This document shows positions 1 to 5,261 of a DNA stretch of 6,142 bases, piece by piece. The DNA comes from Myxococcaceae bacterium (GTDB taxonomy: Bacteria > Myxococcota > Myxococcia > Myxococcales > Myxococcaceae): contig JAGSPQ010000240.1 of NCBI GenBank assembly GCA_018262385.1, forward strand, positions 1 to 6,142. The letters run 5' to 3'. The stretch's first letter is position 1. Each line of letters opens with the position of its first letter. The notes below the pieces were generated by a model. It was not told where the DNA came from, searched no databases, and saw nothing but the letters and a program-made list of their open reading frames with translations. A program made the translations under genes and the position numbers.

Positions 1-159
1 CGCCAGCACCAGCGACAGCTTCACGGTGGTGGGCGCCGAGGCTCCGCCCAGCAGCGGGCAGAGGAACGCGATCGGCAGCAGCCGAGCCGCGCACAGCGCG
101 ACGGCAATCAAGTGGGGGAGGAAGAAACCCGCCTCGCGCTGGAAGTCGATCGGGCTCAT
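1..159 (-). CDS. sctT: T3SS export-gate protein SctT (YscT/FliR family), N-terminal part
   Basis: Partial gene: only the first 53 codons are in the window and the rest lies beyond position 1. It begins at an ATG (159-157) that overlaps the stop of sctS in an ATGA arrangement (4 nt shared). The visible protein starts MSPIDFQREAGFF and continues with a hydrophobic helix (about residues 15-37, with the segment CAARLLPIAFLCPLLGG) and then SAPTTVKLSLVLA. An Arg before a hydrophobic stretch ending in P-LLGG, followed by a short polar turn and a second helix, is the typical start of SctT/FliR proteins. Family knowledge: SctT assembles with SctR and SctS into the helical export-gate core in the inner membrane through which substrates pass. 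No Shine-Dalgarno sequence is visible, which fits translational coupling to sctS. The gene order R-S-T makes the call secure despite truncation. FliR of a flagellar system is the alternative, but the neighbouring sctJ and sctI argue against it. Confidence 0.88.
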   Translation of the reverse strand, partial: MSPIDFQREAGFFLPHLIAVALCAARLLPIAFLCPLLGGASAPTTVKLSLVLA

Positions 160-425
160 GACGCGACGTTCGGCAGCGCCATCAGCAGTTGGGTGGTGAA
201 CCGGGTCAGCTGGTCGGCGATCCAGGGGCCGGCGATCACCAGGCCGAGCACCGCCGCGCAGAGCTTCGGAACCACCGAGAGGGTGCTCTCCTGAATCTGG
301 GTGGTGGCCTGCAGCAGGCTCATCAGGAACCCCACCACCAGGCTGGCGAGAATCGGTGGCAGCGACGCGAGCACCATCAGCAGCAGCGCTTCCCGACCCA
401 GGCTCAACAGCATCTCCTGAGTCAT
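156..425 (-). CDS. sctS: T3SS export-gate protein SctS (YscS/FliQ family)
   Basis: The product is 89 aa, the usual size for SctS/FliQ (about 85-90). Two hydrophobic hairpin helices are visible, about residues 11-38 and 52-72, joined by the family-typical loop with LLQATTQIQESTLS, one of the most conserved parts of FliQ/SctS. The segment just after it, VVPKLCAAVLGL, is also typical. Family knowledge: several SctS copies wrap around the SctR5-SctT1 core in the export gate at the inner membrane. The ATG (425-423) shares one nucleotide with the sctR stop (TGATG), and the stop overlaps the sctT start. No Shine-Dalgarno sequence is visible ahead of it, so translation probably depends on re-initiation after sctR. 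A much longer open frame runs upstream through sctR, but that extension is low-complexity Arg/Gly-rich shadow sequence, so the start at 425 is preferred. Confidence 0.95.
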   Translation of the reverse strand: MTQEMLLSLGREALLLMVLASLPPILASLVVGFLMSLLQATTQIQESTLSVVPKLCAAVLGLVIAGPWIADQLTRFTTQLLMALPNVAS

Positions 426-1147
426 CAGCGGTACCCGAGGATCAGACCGCGAGAGAGCAGCGCCCAGCCGTCGACCGCGACGAAGAGCAGGATCTTGAAC
501 GGCAGGCTCACCTGGCTCGGCGACAACGTCTGCATTCCGAGGGCCAGCAGCACGTTGGCCACCAGCATGTCGAGCACGAGGAAGGGCAGGAAGATCAGGA
601 ACCCGATGATGAAGGCCTCCTTGAGCTCGGTGAGGACGAAGGCCGGGATGATCACCGTCAGGTCTTCCTCGGACACCAGCTTCGCCTCGGACTCCGGGCG
701 CAGCTCGCGCGCCAGGTCGGTGAACCGGGCGCGCTCTTCCGCGCTCCCGTGCTTGATGAGGAAGTCCCTCATCGGCTGGGCCACCGAGCTCGCGGCCGAA
801 AGCAGCTCCTTCGTCGACGCGGTCTCGCTGTAGGCGTCCTTGCCCGACTCGAACATCCGCTCCATCACCGGAGCCATGATGTGCGCGCTGAGCACGGCCG
901 CCAGCCCGGTCAGCACCATCGTGGGCGGCGCCTGCTGGGTGCCGAGCGCCGAGCGCGCAATCGAGAGCACCACCACGATCTTCGAGAAGCTGGTCAGCAT
1001 CACGATCGCGAAGGGGATGAGCGCCATCGCCGCGAGCAGACCCATCATCGGCAGCGGCGAGCTGGCCATCGAGGTCGGCTCGGCTTCCGCGGACTTCGCC
1101 AGGGCGAGGGCTGGCATCAGCAACGCGGCCAGGGGCAGGGCGTTCAT
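425..1147 (-). CDS. sctR: T3SS export-gate protein SctR (YscR/FliP family) with signal-like N-terminus
   Basis: The product is 240 aa. Residues 1-22 are hydrophobic and end in ALAKSAEA, resembling a cleavable signal sequence. A helix at about 35-50 leads into MLTSFSKIVVVLSIARSALGTQQAPP (split here: MLTSFSKIVVVLS, then IARSALGTQQAPP), a hallmark of the family. A second hydrophobic segment holds VLTGLAAVLSAHIMAPV (about 78-94). A charged periplasmic-type stretch follows (95-165). The C-terminal pair of helices carries FIIGFLIFLPFLVLDMLVAN (179-198) and SLPFKILLFVAVDGWALL (214-231), also hallmarks. Family knowledge: five copies form the core of the export gate with SctT and SctS. The ATG overlaps the stop of the upstream FliO-like gene (ATGA). 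Most injectisome SctR proteins are about 215-225 aa without a signal sequence, whereas FliP is about 245 aa with one, so this copy looks FliP-like in that respect. The neighbouring sctJ, sctI and single-protein sctQ place it in an NF-T3SS. Confidence 0.95.
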   Translation of the reverse strand: MNALPLAALLMPALALAKSAEAEPTSMASSPLPMMGLLAAMALIPFAIVMLTSFSKIVVVLSIARSALGTQQAPPTMVLTGLAAVLSAHIMAPVMERMFESGKDAYSETASTKELLSAASSVAQPMRDFLIKHGSAEERARFTDLARELRPESEAKLVSEEDLTVIIPAFVLTELKEAFIIGFLIFLPFLVLDMLVANVLLALGMQTLSPSQVSLPFKILLFVAVDGWALLSRGLILGYR

Positions 1148-1536
1148 CGCACACCATCCGGCGAGAACTTCGGGAGGCTGTCAGTCGCGCGCCGGGCCTT
1201 GGTGGCCCTCGGTTCTCTGTCCTGGGTGGAACAGACCTCCGCGTAGCCATCGCCATGAACGACGAGGAACGAGCGGCCATCGACTTCGACCAGCGCCAGC
1301 GCGGTTCGCTGCGAGAGTCCCGCCCGGGAGACCACCGCCAGCCGGGGCGCCATCTGGAACTTCTTCACCGGCGAGAGCTTCCGGGCGCGCATCCACCACC
1401 AGCCGATTCCGGCCAGGGCCGCCACGGTGAGGACCGCGCGGGCTGCCGCGGTCGCGGAGACTCCGCGGAAGGTGGCCATCGCGACCAGCGCGGCGAGGGC
1501 GATGCCGGCGGCGATCAACTTGTTCCTCGGGGTCAT
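1144..1536 (-). CDS. FliO-like small membrane protein in the T3SS export-gate operon
   Basis: The product is 130 aa from the ATG at 1536-1534, chosen because GGAG sits 6 nt upstream. An earlier in-frame ATG at 1563-1561 would add nine residues (MNPPNLEKT) but has no Shine-Dalgarno sequence. Two hydrophobic segments are visible: about residues 7-23 (LIAAGIALAALVAMATF) and 32-49, ending in WWWMRARK. A cytoplasmic-type domain follows (about 60-102) with RLAVVSRAGLSQRTALALVE, then VDGRSFLVVHGDGYAEV. This pattern of small beta strands matches the FliO family (log-sense: L.VV...L..R..L.LVEV.G...L). The C-terminal tail is basic. Known: FliO is a chaperone-like factor that helps FliP assemble in flagella. 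Inferred: this protein does the same for SctR, whose gene overlaps it by 4 nt. FliO is generally regarded as flagellum-specific, so its presence here is unusual. The FliO call rests on domain pattern plus position, not on a search. Confidence 0.72.
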   Translation of the reverse strand: MTPRNKLIAAGIALAALVAMATFRGVSATAAARAVLTVAALAGIGWWWMRARKLSPVKKFQMAPRLAVVSRAGLSQRTALALVEVDGRSFLVVHGDGYAEVCSTQDREPRATKARRATDSLPKFSPDGVR

Positions 1537-1574
1537 CGTCTTCTCCAGGTTGGGGGGATTCATCTGGGGCGCGC

Positions 1575-2753
1575 TCACTTCAGAAGTCCGATGATCCGGG
1601 CGCCGATCTCGCCCTCGATGTCGACCAGCTCGGCGCGCGCCACTGCGCGGTCGCCGACCCGAAGGGTCACCGGCTCGGTGACTCCGATGCGAAGCGAGAG
1701 GACTGCTCCCGGGCGCAGCGTGGCCAGCTCGGCGACGCTGATCCGCAGGCGGGTCAGCTCGATCTCCACTTCCACCGGCAGCGAGGGGAGGTTGGCGTCG
1801 TCCTTGAGTTTCATCGTCGGCTCCTGGGGCAGAGAGGTCGCGCGGGTCTCTGCGCGGGTGAGGGTGAATCCGTCGGACGTGAAGTGGCCGTGCAGCTCGA
1901 AAGACGAAGTCACCAGGCGGGCGGGGCCGCACAGCAGCCCGGTTCCGGCCGCGACCGCGTTGAACATCACGACGTCGCCCAGCTGAAGACCGGCCATGTC
2001 GCGGGCGTCGAGGACGCAGCGCCCGAAGTAGGTGCGCACGGTGACCTTTGCGGCGAGCAGCTCGGGGGCAATCTCGGCCGGCAGCTGCTCCTCAACCGCG
2101 GCGATCGCGGTGTCGCACGCGGGGGCCGGCAGCAGCAGCCGGGCCGCGCCCGAACTCTCGCCCACCTTCACCGTCAGCTCGACCGCGAGGTGGCGCACCC
2201 GGCAGTCGACCCGCTCGAGGATCTCGCCGCGCTCGATGTAGACGGCGAGCAGCCGCGGCCCGAAGTTCGTCTGCAGCAGGTCGATCTTCCGCACCGCGGC
2301 CAGCGCCAGCAGGCACAGCCACCCGAACGCGGCCTCCTCGACCTGGGTCAGGCGGGTTGGAGCCGACATCCGCGCCGGGCTGCCGGCCACTTTCGCCAGC
2401 AGGGTGTTGAGGGTCAGCAGGTCGAGCTCGAGCACCGCCAGCTGGCCGAGCGCGCCCAGCTCGATCAGGGCGAACGCGGAGAAGCGCGAGAGGCCGCCAA
2501 ACGGGTTGATCGCCGCATCCACCACCCGGCCCTCGAGCCCGACCTCGGCGCCGAGGGACTGGCTCAGCTGCGCGGCGATCTTCGCCAGTGCTTCCTTTCC
2601 CGCCTCAGCAACTGCCGGTCGGCGGGCCAGGCTCAGGTGCGCCCGGGTGAGGCGGCGCGCGCTGTTGCGCTTGAGGAGGGAGATTCGCCGGGTCGACGTG
2701 CCCGGTTTGCTCTCTGGGCTGATCTGGGTGGTGACCGTCTCGGCGTCGAACAT
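1575..2753 (-). CDS. sctQ: T3SS cytoplasmic sorting-platform protein SctQ (YscQ/FliM-FliN family)
   Basis: The product is 392 aa, at the long end for SctQ. The N-terminal tail (1-25) is polar, followed by a basic stretch RRISLLKRNSARRLTRAHLS and an Ala/Leu-rich middle domain (about 50-225). Two SpoA (surface presentation of antigens) domains follow: SpoA1 about 231-300 (with AAKVTVRTYFGRCVLD and LQLGDVVMFN) and SpoA2 about 321-392 (LPVEVEIELTRLRISVAEL, LRPGAVLSL, then a GARIIGLLK end). This is the SctQ architecture. Known: SctQ forms the cytoplasmic pods of the sorting platform with SctK, SctL and SctN, and SpoA domains bind the SctL N-terminus. The ATG at 2753 is preceded three codons upstream by an in-frame TAG, so no extension is possible. 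No clear Shine-Dalgarno sequence is present at this start. An 88-nt gap precedes it, so it may have its own promoter. The FliO-like gene follows closely. A strong internal start at 1814 is listed separately. Confidence 0.9.
   Translation of the reverse strand: MFDAETVTTQISPESKPGTSTRRISLLKRNSARRLTRAHLSLARRPAVAEAGKEALAKIAAQLSQSLGAEVGLEGRVVDAAINPFGGLSRFSAFALIELGALGQLAVLELDLLTLNTLLAKVAGSPARMSAPTRLTQVEEAAFGWLCLLALAAVRKIDLLQTNFGPRLLAVYIERGEILERVDCRVRHLAVELTVKVGESSGAARLLLPAPACDTAIAAVEEQLPAEIAPELLAAKVTVRTYFGRCVLDARDMAGLQLGDVVMFNAVAAGTGLLCGPARLVTSSFELHGHFTSDGFTLTRAETRATSLPQEPTMKLKDDANLPSLPVEVEIELTRLRISVAELATLRPGAVLSLRIGVTEPVTLRVGDRAVARAELVDIEGEIGARIIGLLK
1812..1825 (-). promoter_or_regulatory. Internal ribosome binding site and ATG in sctQ, predicted to yield SctQ-C
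   Basis: Within sctQ an in-frame ATG (1814-1812, codon 314) is preceded by AGGAG (complement of 1825-1821) with 6 nt between them, a near-ideal spacing. This is a better translation signal than the one at the gene's own start. Initiation here would make a 79-aa protein starting MKLKDDANLP and ending at the normal sctQ stop. It would contain exactly the second SpoA domain. Known: internal translation of sctQ gives a short SctQ-C in Yersinia (YscQ), Salmonella (SpaO) and Shigella (Spa33), where it associates with the full-length protein. Inferred: the same happens here. Confidence 0.75.
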
Positions 2754-2841
2754 GACCGGCTACAAGTTCACGCGGCCTGCCACGCACAAACATCCGCAAT
2801 TACTAAACAAACGTCGCCGGGCGGGTGTCCGGTCGAGCGGA
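2754..2841 (-). promoter_or_regulatory. Intergenic region upstream of sctQ with AT-rich patch; possible promoter
   Basis: This 88-nt spacer is the largest gap inside the T3SS cluster; the other gaps are 38 nt or less, or overlaps. Between about 2783 and 2814 it contains a distinctly AT-rich patch in otherwise GC-rich DNA. On the minus strand, reading towards sctQ, it contains TGGCAGG followed four bases later by GTGAA (2782-2767), which resembles a sigma-54 -24/-12 element but lacks the usual GC at -12. No convincing sigma-70 pair, rho-independent terminator or small ORF was seen. A separate promoter for sctQ onwards is plausible but not shown. Confidence 0.4.
2786..2814. repeat. Direct repeat ACAAACRT, two copies 21 bp apart
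   Basis: On the plus strand ACAAACAT (2786-2793) and ACAAACGT (2807-2814) match at 7 of 8 bases, and their starts lie 21 bp apart, i.e. two helical turns. They flank the AT-rich patch upstream of sctQ. Same-face spacing of direct repeats is typical of binding sites for dimeric or tandem response regulators. The motif is short, so chance is possible. Confidence 0.4.
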
Positions 2842-3294
2842 CTACCGGGTGGCCTCCCGGATCAGCCGGGCGGCGAGTTCCTCCATCGCGGGAGCGATCG
2901 CTCCCTCGGCCTGGCCCTGCAGGCTGGGGAACAGCGACTGCTCCCACGGAGCGAGCTGGCGGAAGATCGCCAACCGCATCACCGGGCTGGCGCCGGCGAT
3001 CAGCCGCTTGAGCCGCTCGGTCGCATTCGGGTGATGGCCAAACGCGACCGCCAGCCGGCCCTGCCGGGTCGCCGAGTCCCACTTCCGGGCATCCTGGCTG
3101 AACGCGGTCGCCCGCTTGAGCGTCGCGCCGGTCAGGCCACAGAGAAGCTCCTCGGTGTTCGCCCGATCGACTCCCCCGACGAACAGCGCGAGCCGTTCGG
3201 CGAAGCCGCGCGTGGCGGCCGGGGCGCGCCTGGGCTTCGCGACCCGAACGACGAAGGTCGGTTCGGCCTGAGTGGGTTCGTGGTCTCGCCCCAT
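2842..3294 (-). CDS. Unknown protein in the SctK position of the T3SS operon
   Basis: The product is 150 aa. The start ATG (3294-3292) has GAGGAA immediately upstream and lies 7 nt after the sctJ stop, so it is clearly cotranscribed with sctJ. I do not recognise the family with certainty. The protein is soluble-looking: no signal peptide or membrane segment. The N-terminus is polar and basic (to about residue 28). The rest looks helical, with TEELLCGLTGATLKRA, KWDSATRQGRLAVAFGHHP, then ERLKRLIAGASPVMRLAIF and RQLAPWEQSLFPSLQG. Known: SctK is the usual gene after sctJ (yscJ-yscK, mxiJ-mxiK, prgK-orgA); it is a poorly conserved cytoplasmic protein of about 175-210 aa linking the inner ring to SctQ. 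Inferred: position, solubility and helical content make this a SctK candidate, somewhat short. A FliG-like fragment or a lineage-specific chaperone are alternatives. Confidence 0.8.
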   Translation of the reverse strand: MGRDHEPTQAEPTFVVRVAKPRRAPAATRGFAERLALFVGGVDRANTEELLCGLTGATLKRATAFSQDARKWDSATRQGRLAVAFGHHPNATERLKRLIAGASPVMRLAIFRQLAPWEQSLFPSLQGQAEGAIAPAMEELAARLIREATR

Positions 3295-3301
3295 GGGTTC
3301 C

Positions 3302-4141
3302 TCACGCCACCTTGCGCTGCACGCTGGGGTTGACCACTGGACGCTGCTGCACCGGGGTCGCCGCCCGCCTGGACACCGCGGGCGGGGCCGGGGCCAGTGG
3401 CGCCGCCGGCTCGGTCGGAGCGGTCGAGGCCGAGGGCTTGCGCCGCAGCTTCAGCCCGAGCGCGACCAGCGCCGCAGCGAGCGCGCTGAGCGACAGGCCC
3501 ATCACCACCACCACGACCCGGAGCCGATCGCTCGTCGTCACCAGGACGATCGGCGGGGTCACCTGGCTGGTGACCGGGTCGATCAGCACCACCACCTCGT
3601 CGGCCTTGAGCCCGTCGACCGAGCCGGCGATCAGCGCCCGGATCGCGGCCTGCTGCTGTTGAAGCCGCTCGAGCGCGGCGGGGTGGGCCCGAATCAGCGC
3701 CGACGCCTTGGAGGGCAGCGGGGCCTGGCCCGGCCGGCCGGGGGCCGGAACCACCAGCTCGATCCCGGCGGACGCGACCCCGTCCATCCCTTCGATCATC
3801 TGCTCGATGTCGCCCTCCAGCGCCTCCAGCTGGCGCAGCCGCTCGGCGCCCGGTGTCTCGATCAGCGCCGACTGCGAGGTGACCTCTCGGGTGGTGGTGC
3901 GCGCGGGCCGGGGCAGCTTCAGCTCGGTGAGAACCCGCAGCGCGTCGGTCGCGTGCTCGTCGTCGAGCTCGATCGCCCAGGTAGGCTTCTTGCCCTTCTC
4001 GGGCACCTTCCGCGCGTCGAAGCCGCGGCTGACCAGGGCCGAGACCGCCTCGTTGGCGTCGCGCTCGTCGAGGCCGTGCTGGATCTGGGAACGGCAGGCA
4101 CTTGCGAACAGAACGAGGAAGGCGATCGCGCAGCGTTTCAT
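3302..4141 (-). CDS. sctJ: T3SS inner-ring lipoprotein SctJ (YscJ/PrgK/EscJ family)
   Basis: The product is 279 aa. The ATG at 4141-4139 is chosen because AGAGG sits 4 nt upstream; an in-frame TTG at 4159 would add six residues but lacks that support. Residues 1-15 form a lipoprotein signal (MKRCAIAFLVLFASA) with cleavage expected before Cys16. The first ring-building domain follows (about 20-80, starting IQHGLDERDANEAVSALVSRG). A linker leads to the second (about 105-190), with RQLEALEGDIEQMIEGMDGV, SAGIELVVPAP and SKASALIRAHP, all typical of SctJ. A membrane helix lies at about 207-230, followed by a Pro/Ala-rich cytoplasmic tail with basic residues to the end. Known: 24 copies form the inner membrane ring with SctD. 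The presence of a lipidated SctJ rather than a FliF is the best evidence that this is an injectisome-type system. sctI ends 14 nt upstream. Confidence 0.95.
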   Translation of the reverse strand: MKRCAIAFLVLFASACRSQIQHGLDERDANEAVSALVSRGFDARKVPEKGKKPTWAIELDDEHATDALRVLTELKLPRPARTTTREVTSQSALIETPGAERLRQLEALEGDIEQMIEGMDGVASAGIELVVPAPGRPGQAPLPSKASALIRAHPAALERLQQQQAAIRALIAGSVDGLKADEVVVLIDPVTSQVTPPIVLVTTSDRLRVVVVVMGLSLSALAAALVALGLKLRRKPSASTAPTEPAAPLAPAPPAVSRRAATPVQQRPVVNPSVQRKVA

Positions 4142-4155
4142 GGGGCCTCTGTGGG

Positions 4156-4629
4156 TCAAACCTGGGTCTGGAGGATCTGCTTCACGCCGCCGGTGGCCTT
4201 CTCGATGACCTTCCCGGCGAGGTCGAGCTCCTGGCTGGCGCGGTACATCTGGGACTGCAGCGAGATCAGCTCGGCGGGAGTGAAAGACTTCCCCGATTGG
4301 GCCAGCTCGAGCACCGCCTCCATCCGCTTCTGGGCGGCGGCGACCTGGTCGATCAGCTTCGTCGGCTCGAGCGCCTGGAGGGGTGGGGCCGCCTGGGGCG
4401 CCCGCGCCGACTGCACCCGGGAAGTGCCCGCCTCGATCCTCGCCTTCGCTTCCGCCCGCTGGGGCTGCTGAACCTTCAGCGGCGCCATCTCTCCCTGCGG
4501 CGCGCCGCTCTGCACGCCGGGCGTCTGGGCCTTGAAGGCCTTGCTGAACGGCTGGCCGCCGGCCTTCTGCGGAGCGCCGGCTCCGGTAATCCCGCTCACG
4601 CCCGCCGCGCCAATGCCCTGGATGGCCAT
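4156..4629 (-). CDS. sctI: T3SS inner rod protein SctI (YscI/PrgJ family)
   Basis: The product is 157 aa. The ATG (4629-4627) is preceded by GAGGA, which overlaps the stop codon of the upstream gene. The N-terminal two thirds is Ala/Gly/Pro/Gln-rich and probably disordered (about 1-88). The C-terminal part is helical, with KLIDQVAAAQKRMEAVLEL (91-109), then FTPAELISLQSQMYRASQEL (116-135) and DLAGKVIEKATGGVKQILQ (136-154). The pattern S/T-P-E-L-LQ, E-L, K-V, K-G-V-LL-Q is the conserved C-terminus of SctI. Known: SctI forms the inner rod connecting the export gate to the needle and is itself secreted. It is longer than YscI or PrgJ (about 100-115 aa) because of the N-terminal extension. Position directly before sctJ is the usual one. 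A FliE-like protein is the nearest alternative. Confidence 0.82.
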   Translation of the reverse strand: MAIQGIGAAGVSGITGAGAPQKAGGQPFSKAFKAQTPGVQSGAPQGEMAPLKVQQPQRAEAKARIEAGTSRVQSARAPQAAPPLQALEPTKLIDQVAAAQKRMEAVLELAQSGKSFTPAELISLQSQMYRASQELDLAGKVIEKATGGVKQILQTQV

Positions 4630-4636
4630 GGGGTCC

Positions 4637-5161
4637 TCAGCGGATGTTGTTGATCGCGGCCTTCGCCGAGTCGTGACGCAGCTTCAAGATGTTCGTGAGG
4701 GTGTTGTACTCACGGCTCTCGTTCTGCATCTGCAGCTGCATCATCATCGACCGGTCGGCCTCGGCCCGCATGCTCGAGAGCATGTCGTTCATCCCAGCGG
4801 GCTCCACTCCCGCGGTCGCCGCCGTCCGCCCCATTCCGGCGCCCGCCACCGTGGTTCCGACCGCGATGCCGCCCCCGGCCCCCCCTCCGGAAACCGAGCC
4901 GATCCCGGGCGAGGATCCTCCGAGGTTGATGACCCCGCTGGCCGCCGCGCTGGTGCGCGCCACGGCGTTGTTGTTGACGAGCGAGGACACCGCCGAGACC
5001 GCGCTGCTGATGATCGGCATCCCGGTGAGCGAGCCGATCACCGAGCCCGCCTGGAGCACTCCGTTGAGCGAGCTGTTGAGCACCTGGCCGAAGTCGTTCT
5101 TGGGCGTCTGGCGGGCGATGGTCGGGGTGACGGAAATCCGGGCGACGTGGTTGTTGTCCAT
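4637..5161 (-). CDS. Candidate T3SS needle or filament subunit (SctF-like C-terminus), first gene of the cluster
   Basis: The product is 174 aa. The ATG (5161-5159) has GGAG 6 nt upstream. No signal peptide. The N-terminus is polar (1-35); a mildly hydrophobic stretch follows (about 36-62, GSVIGSLTGMPIISSAVSAV). Then comes a Gly/Ala/Ser-rich insert (about 80-123). The C-terminus is a long predicted helix (about 124-174) with many Met and Gln, ending SREYNTLTNILK and LRHDSAKAAINNIR. Comparing with the PrgI/MxiH tail from memory (EYN, RN, VK, KD, DAAII, NFR), the order of E-Y-N, N, K, D, A, I, N and final R is shared, with a four-residue gap. Known: needle genes sit directly before the rod gene (prgI-prgJ-prgK). 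Inferred: this is a needle or EspA-like filament protein, twice the usual needle size. The function is not established; a secreted effector, translocator or chaperone partner would also fit. Confidence 0.75.
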   Translation of the reverse strand: MDNNHVARISVTPTIARQTPKNDFGQVLNSSLNGVLQAGSVIGSLTGMPIISSAVSAVSSLVNNNAVARTSAAASGVINLGGSSPGIGSVSGGGAGGGIAVGTTVAGAGMGRTAATAGVEPAGMNDMLSSMRAEADRSMMMQLQMQNESREYNTLTNILKLRHDSAKAAINNIR

Positions 5162-5261
5162 GGCTGTCTCCGTGAAGCGGGTTGGTCGCAGCTACCCACT
5201 TCAGTCGGCGTGCCGCCGGTAACCCGCCGAGAACAGGTCGACCCGCCGGACGCCGCGCGTC
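5162..5261 (-). promoter_or_regulatory. Intergenic region ahead of the T3SS genes; possible operon promoter
   Basis: This 100-nt spacer separates the phospholipase gene from the first T3SS gene and is the likely site of an operon promoter. Reading towards the T3SS genes, GGCACG followed four bases later by CTGAA (5214-5200) resembles a sigma-54 element with a degenerate -12 half, and ends 38 nt before the ATG. It matches the element upstream of sctQ at 12 of 15 positions. ACCCGCCG occurs twice on the plus strand (5222-5229 and 5241-5248), 19 bp apart. A 6-bp inverted repeat TCGGCG/CGCCGA spans 5205-5230. No U-rich terminator is visible, so read-through from the phospholipase gene remains possible. 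Confidence 0.4.

Noticed and set aside
356..1246. Long plus-strand open frame of about 296 codons opposite sctR and sctS
   Set aside because: It is His/Arg/Gln-rich low-complexity sequence antisense to clear SctR and SctS; it is a by-product of GC-rich codon usage.
426..1280. Long N-terminal extension of the sctS frame
   Set aside because: The extension is antigenic-looking Arg/Gly-rich sequence overlapping sctR in another frame; SctS has its normal length from the ATG at 425.
1564..1932. N-terminal extension of the FliO-like frame into sctQ
   Set aside because: It overlaps the SpoA domains in another frame and is low-complexity Arg/Pro-rich; the ATG at 1536 with GGAG is the better start.
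1884..3011. Long plus-strand open frame of about 375 codons opposite sctQ
   Set aside because: Composition is Arg/Gln/Gly-rich without domain pattern and it is antisense to two SpoA domains; it also runs across the spacer and into the 150-aa gene.
3272..4471. Plus-strand open frame of about 399 codons opposite sctJ and sctI
   Set aside because: Antisense to well-supported genes, with the same Arg/Gly/His-rich shadow composition.
4879..4885. Seven-base C run (G run on the coding strand) in the 174-aa gene as a phase-variation tract
   Set aside because: Seven bases is short for slippage control and is expected in a Gly-coding stretch of GC-rich DNA; the frame is intact.
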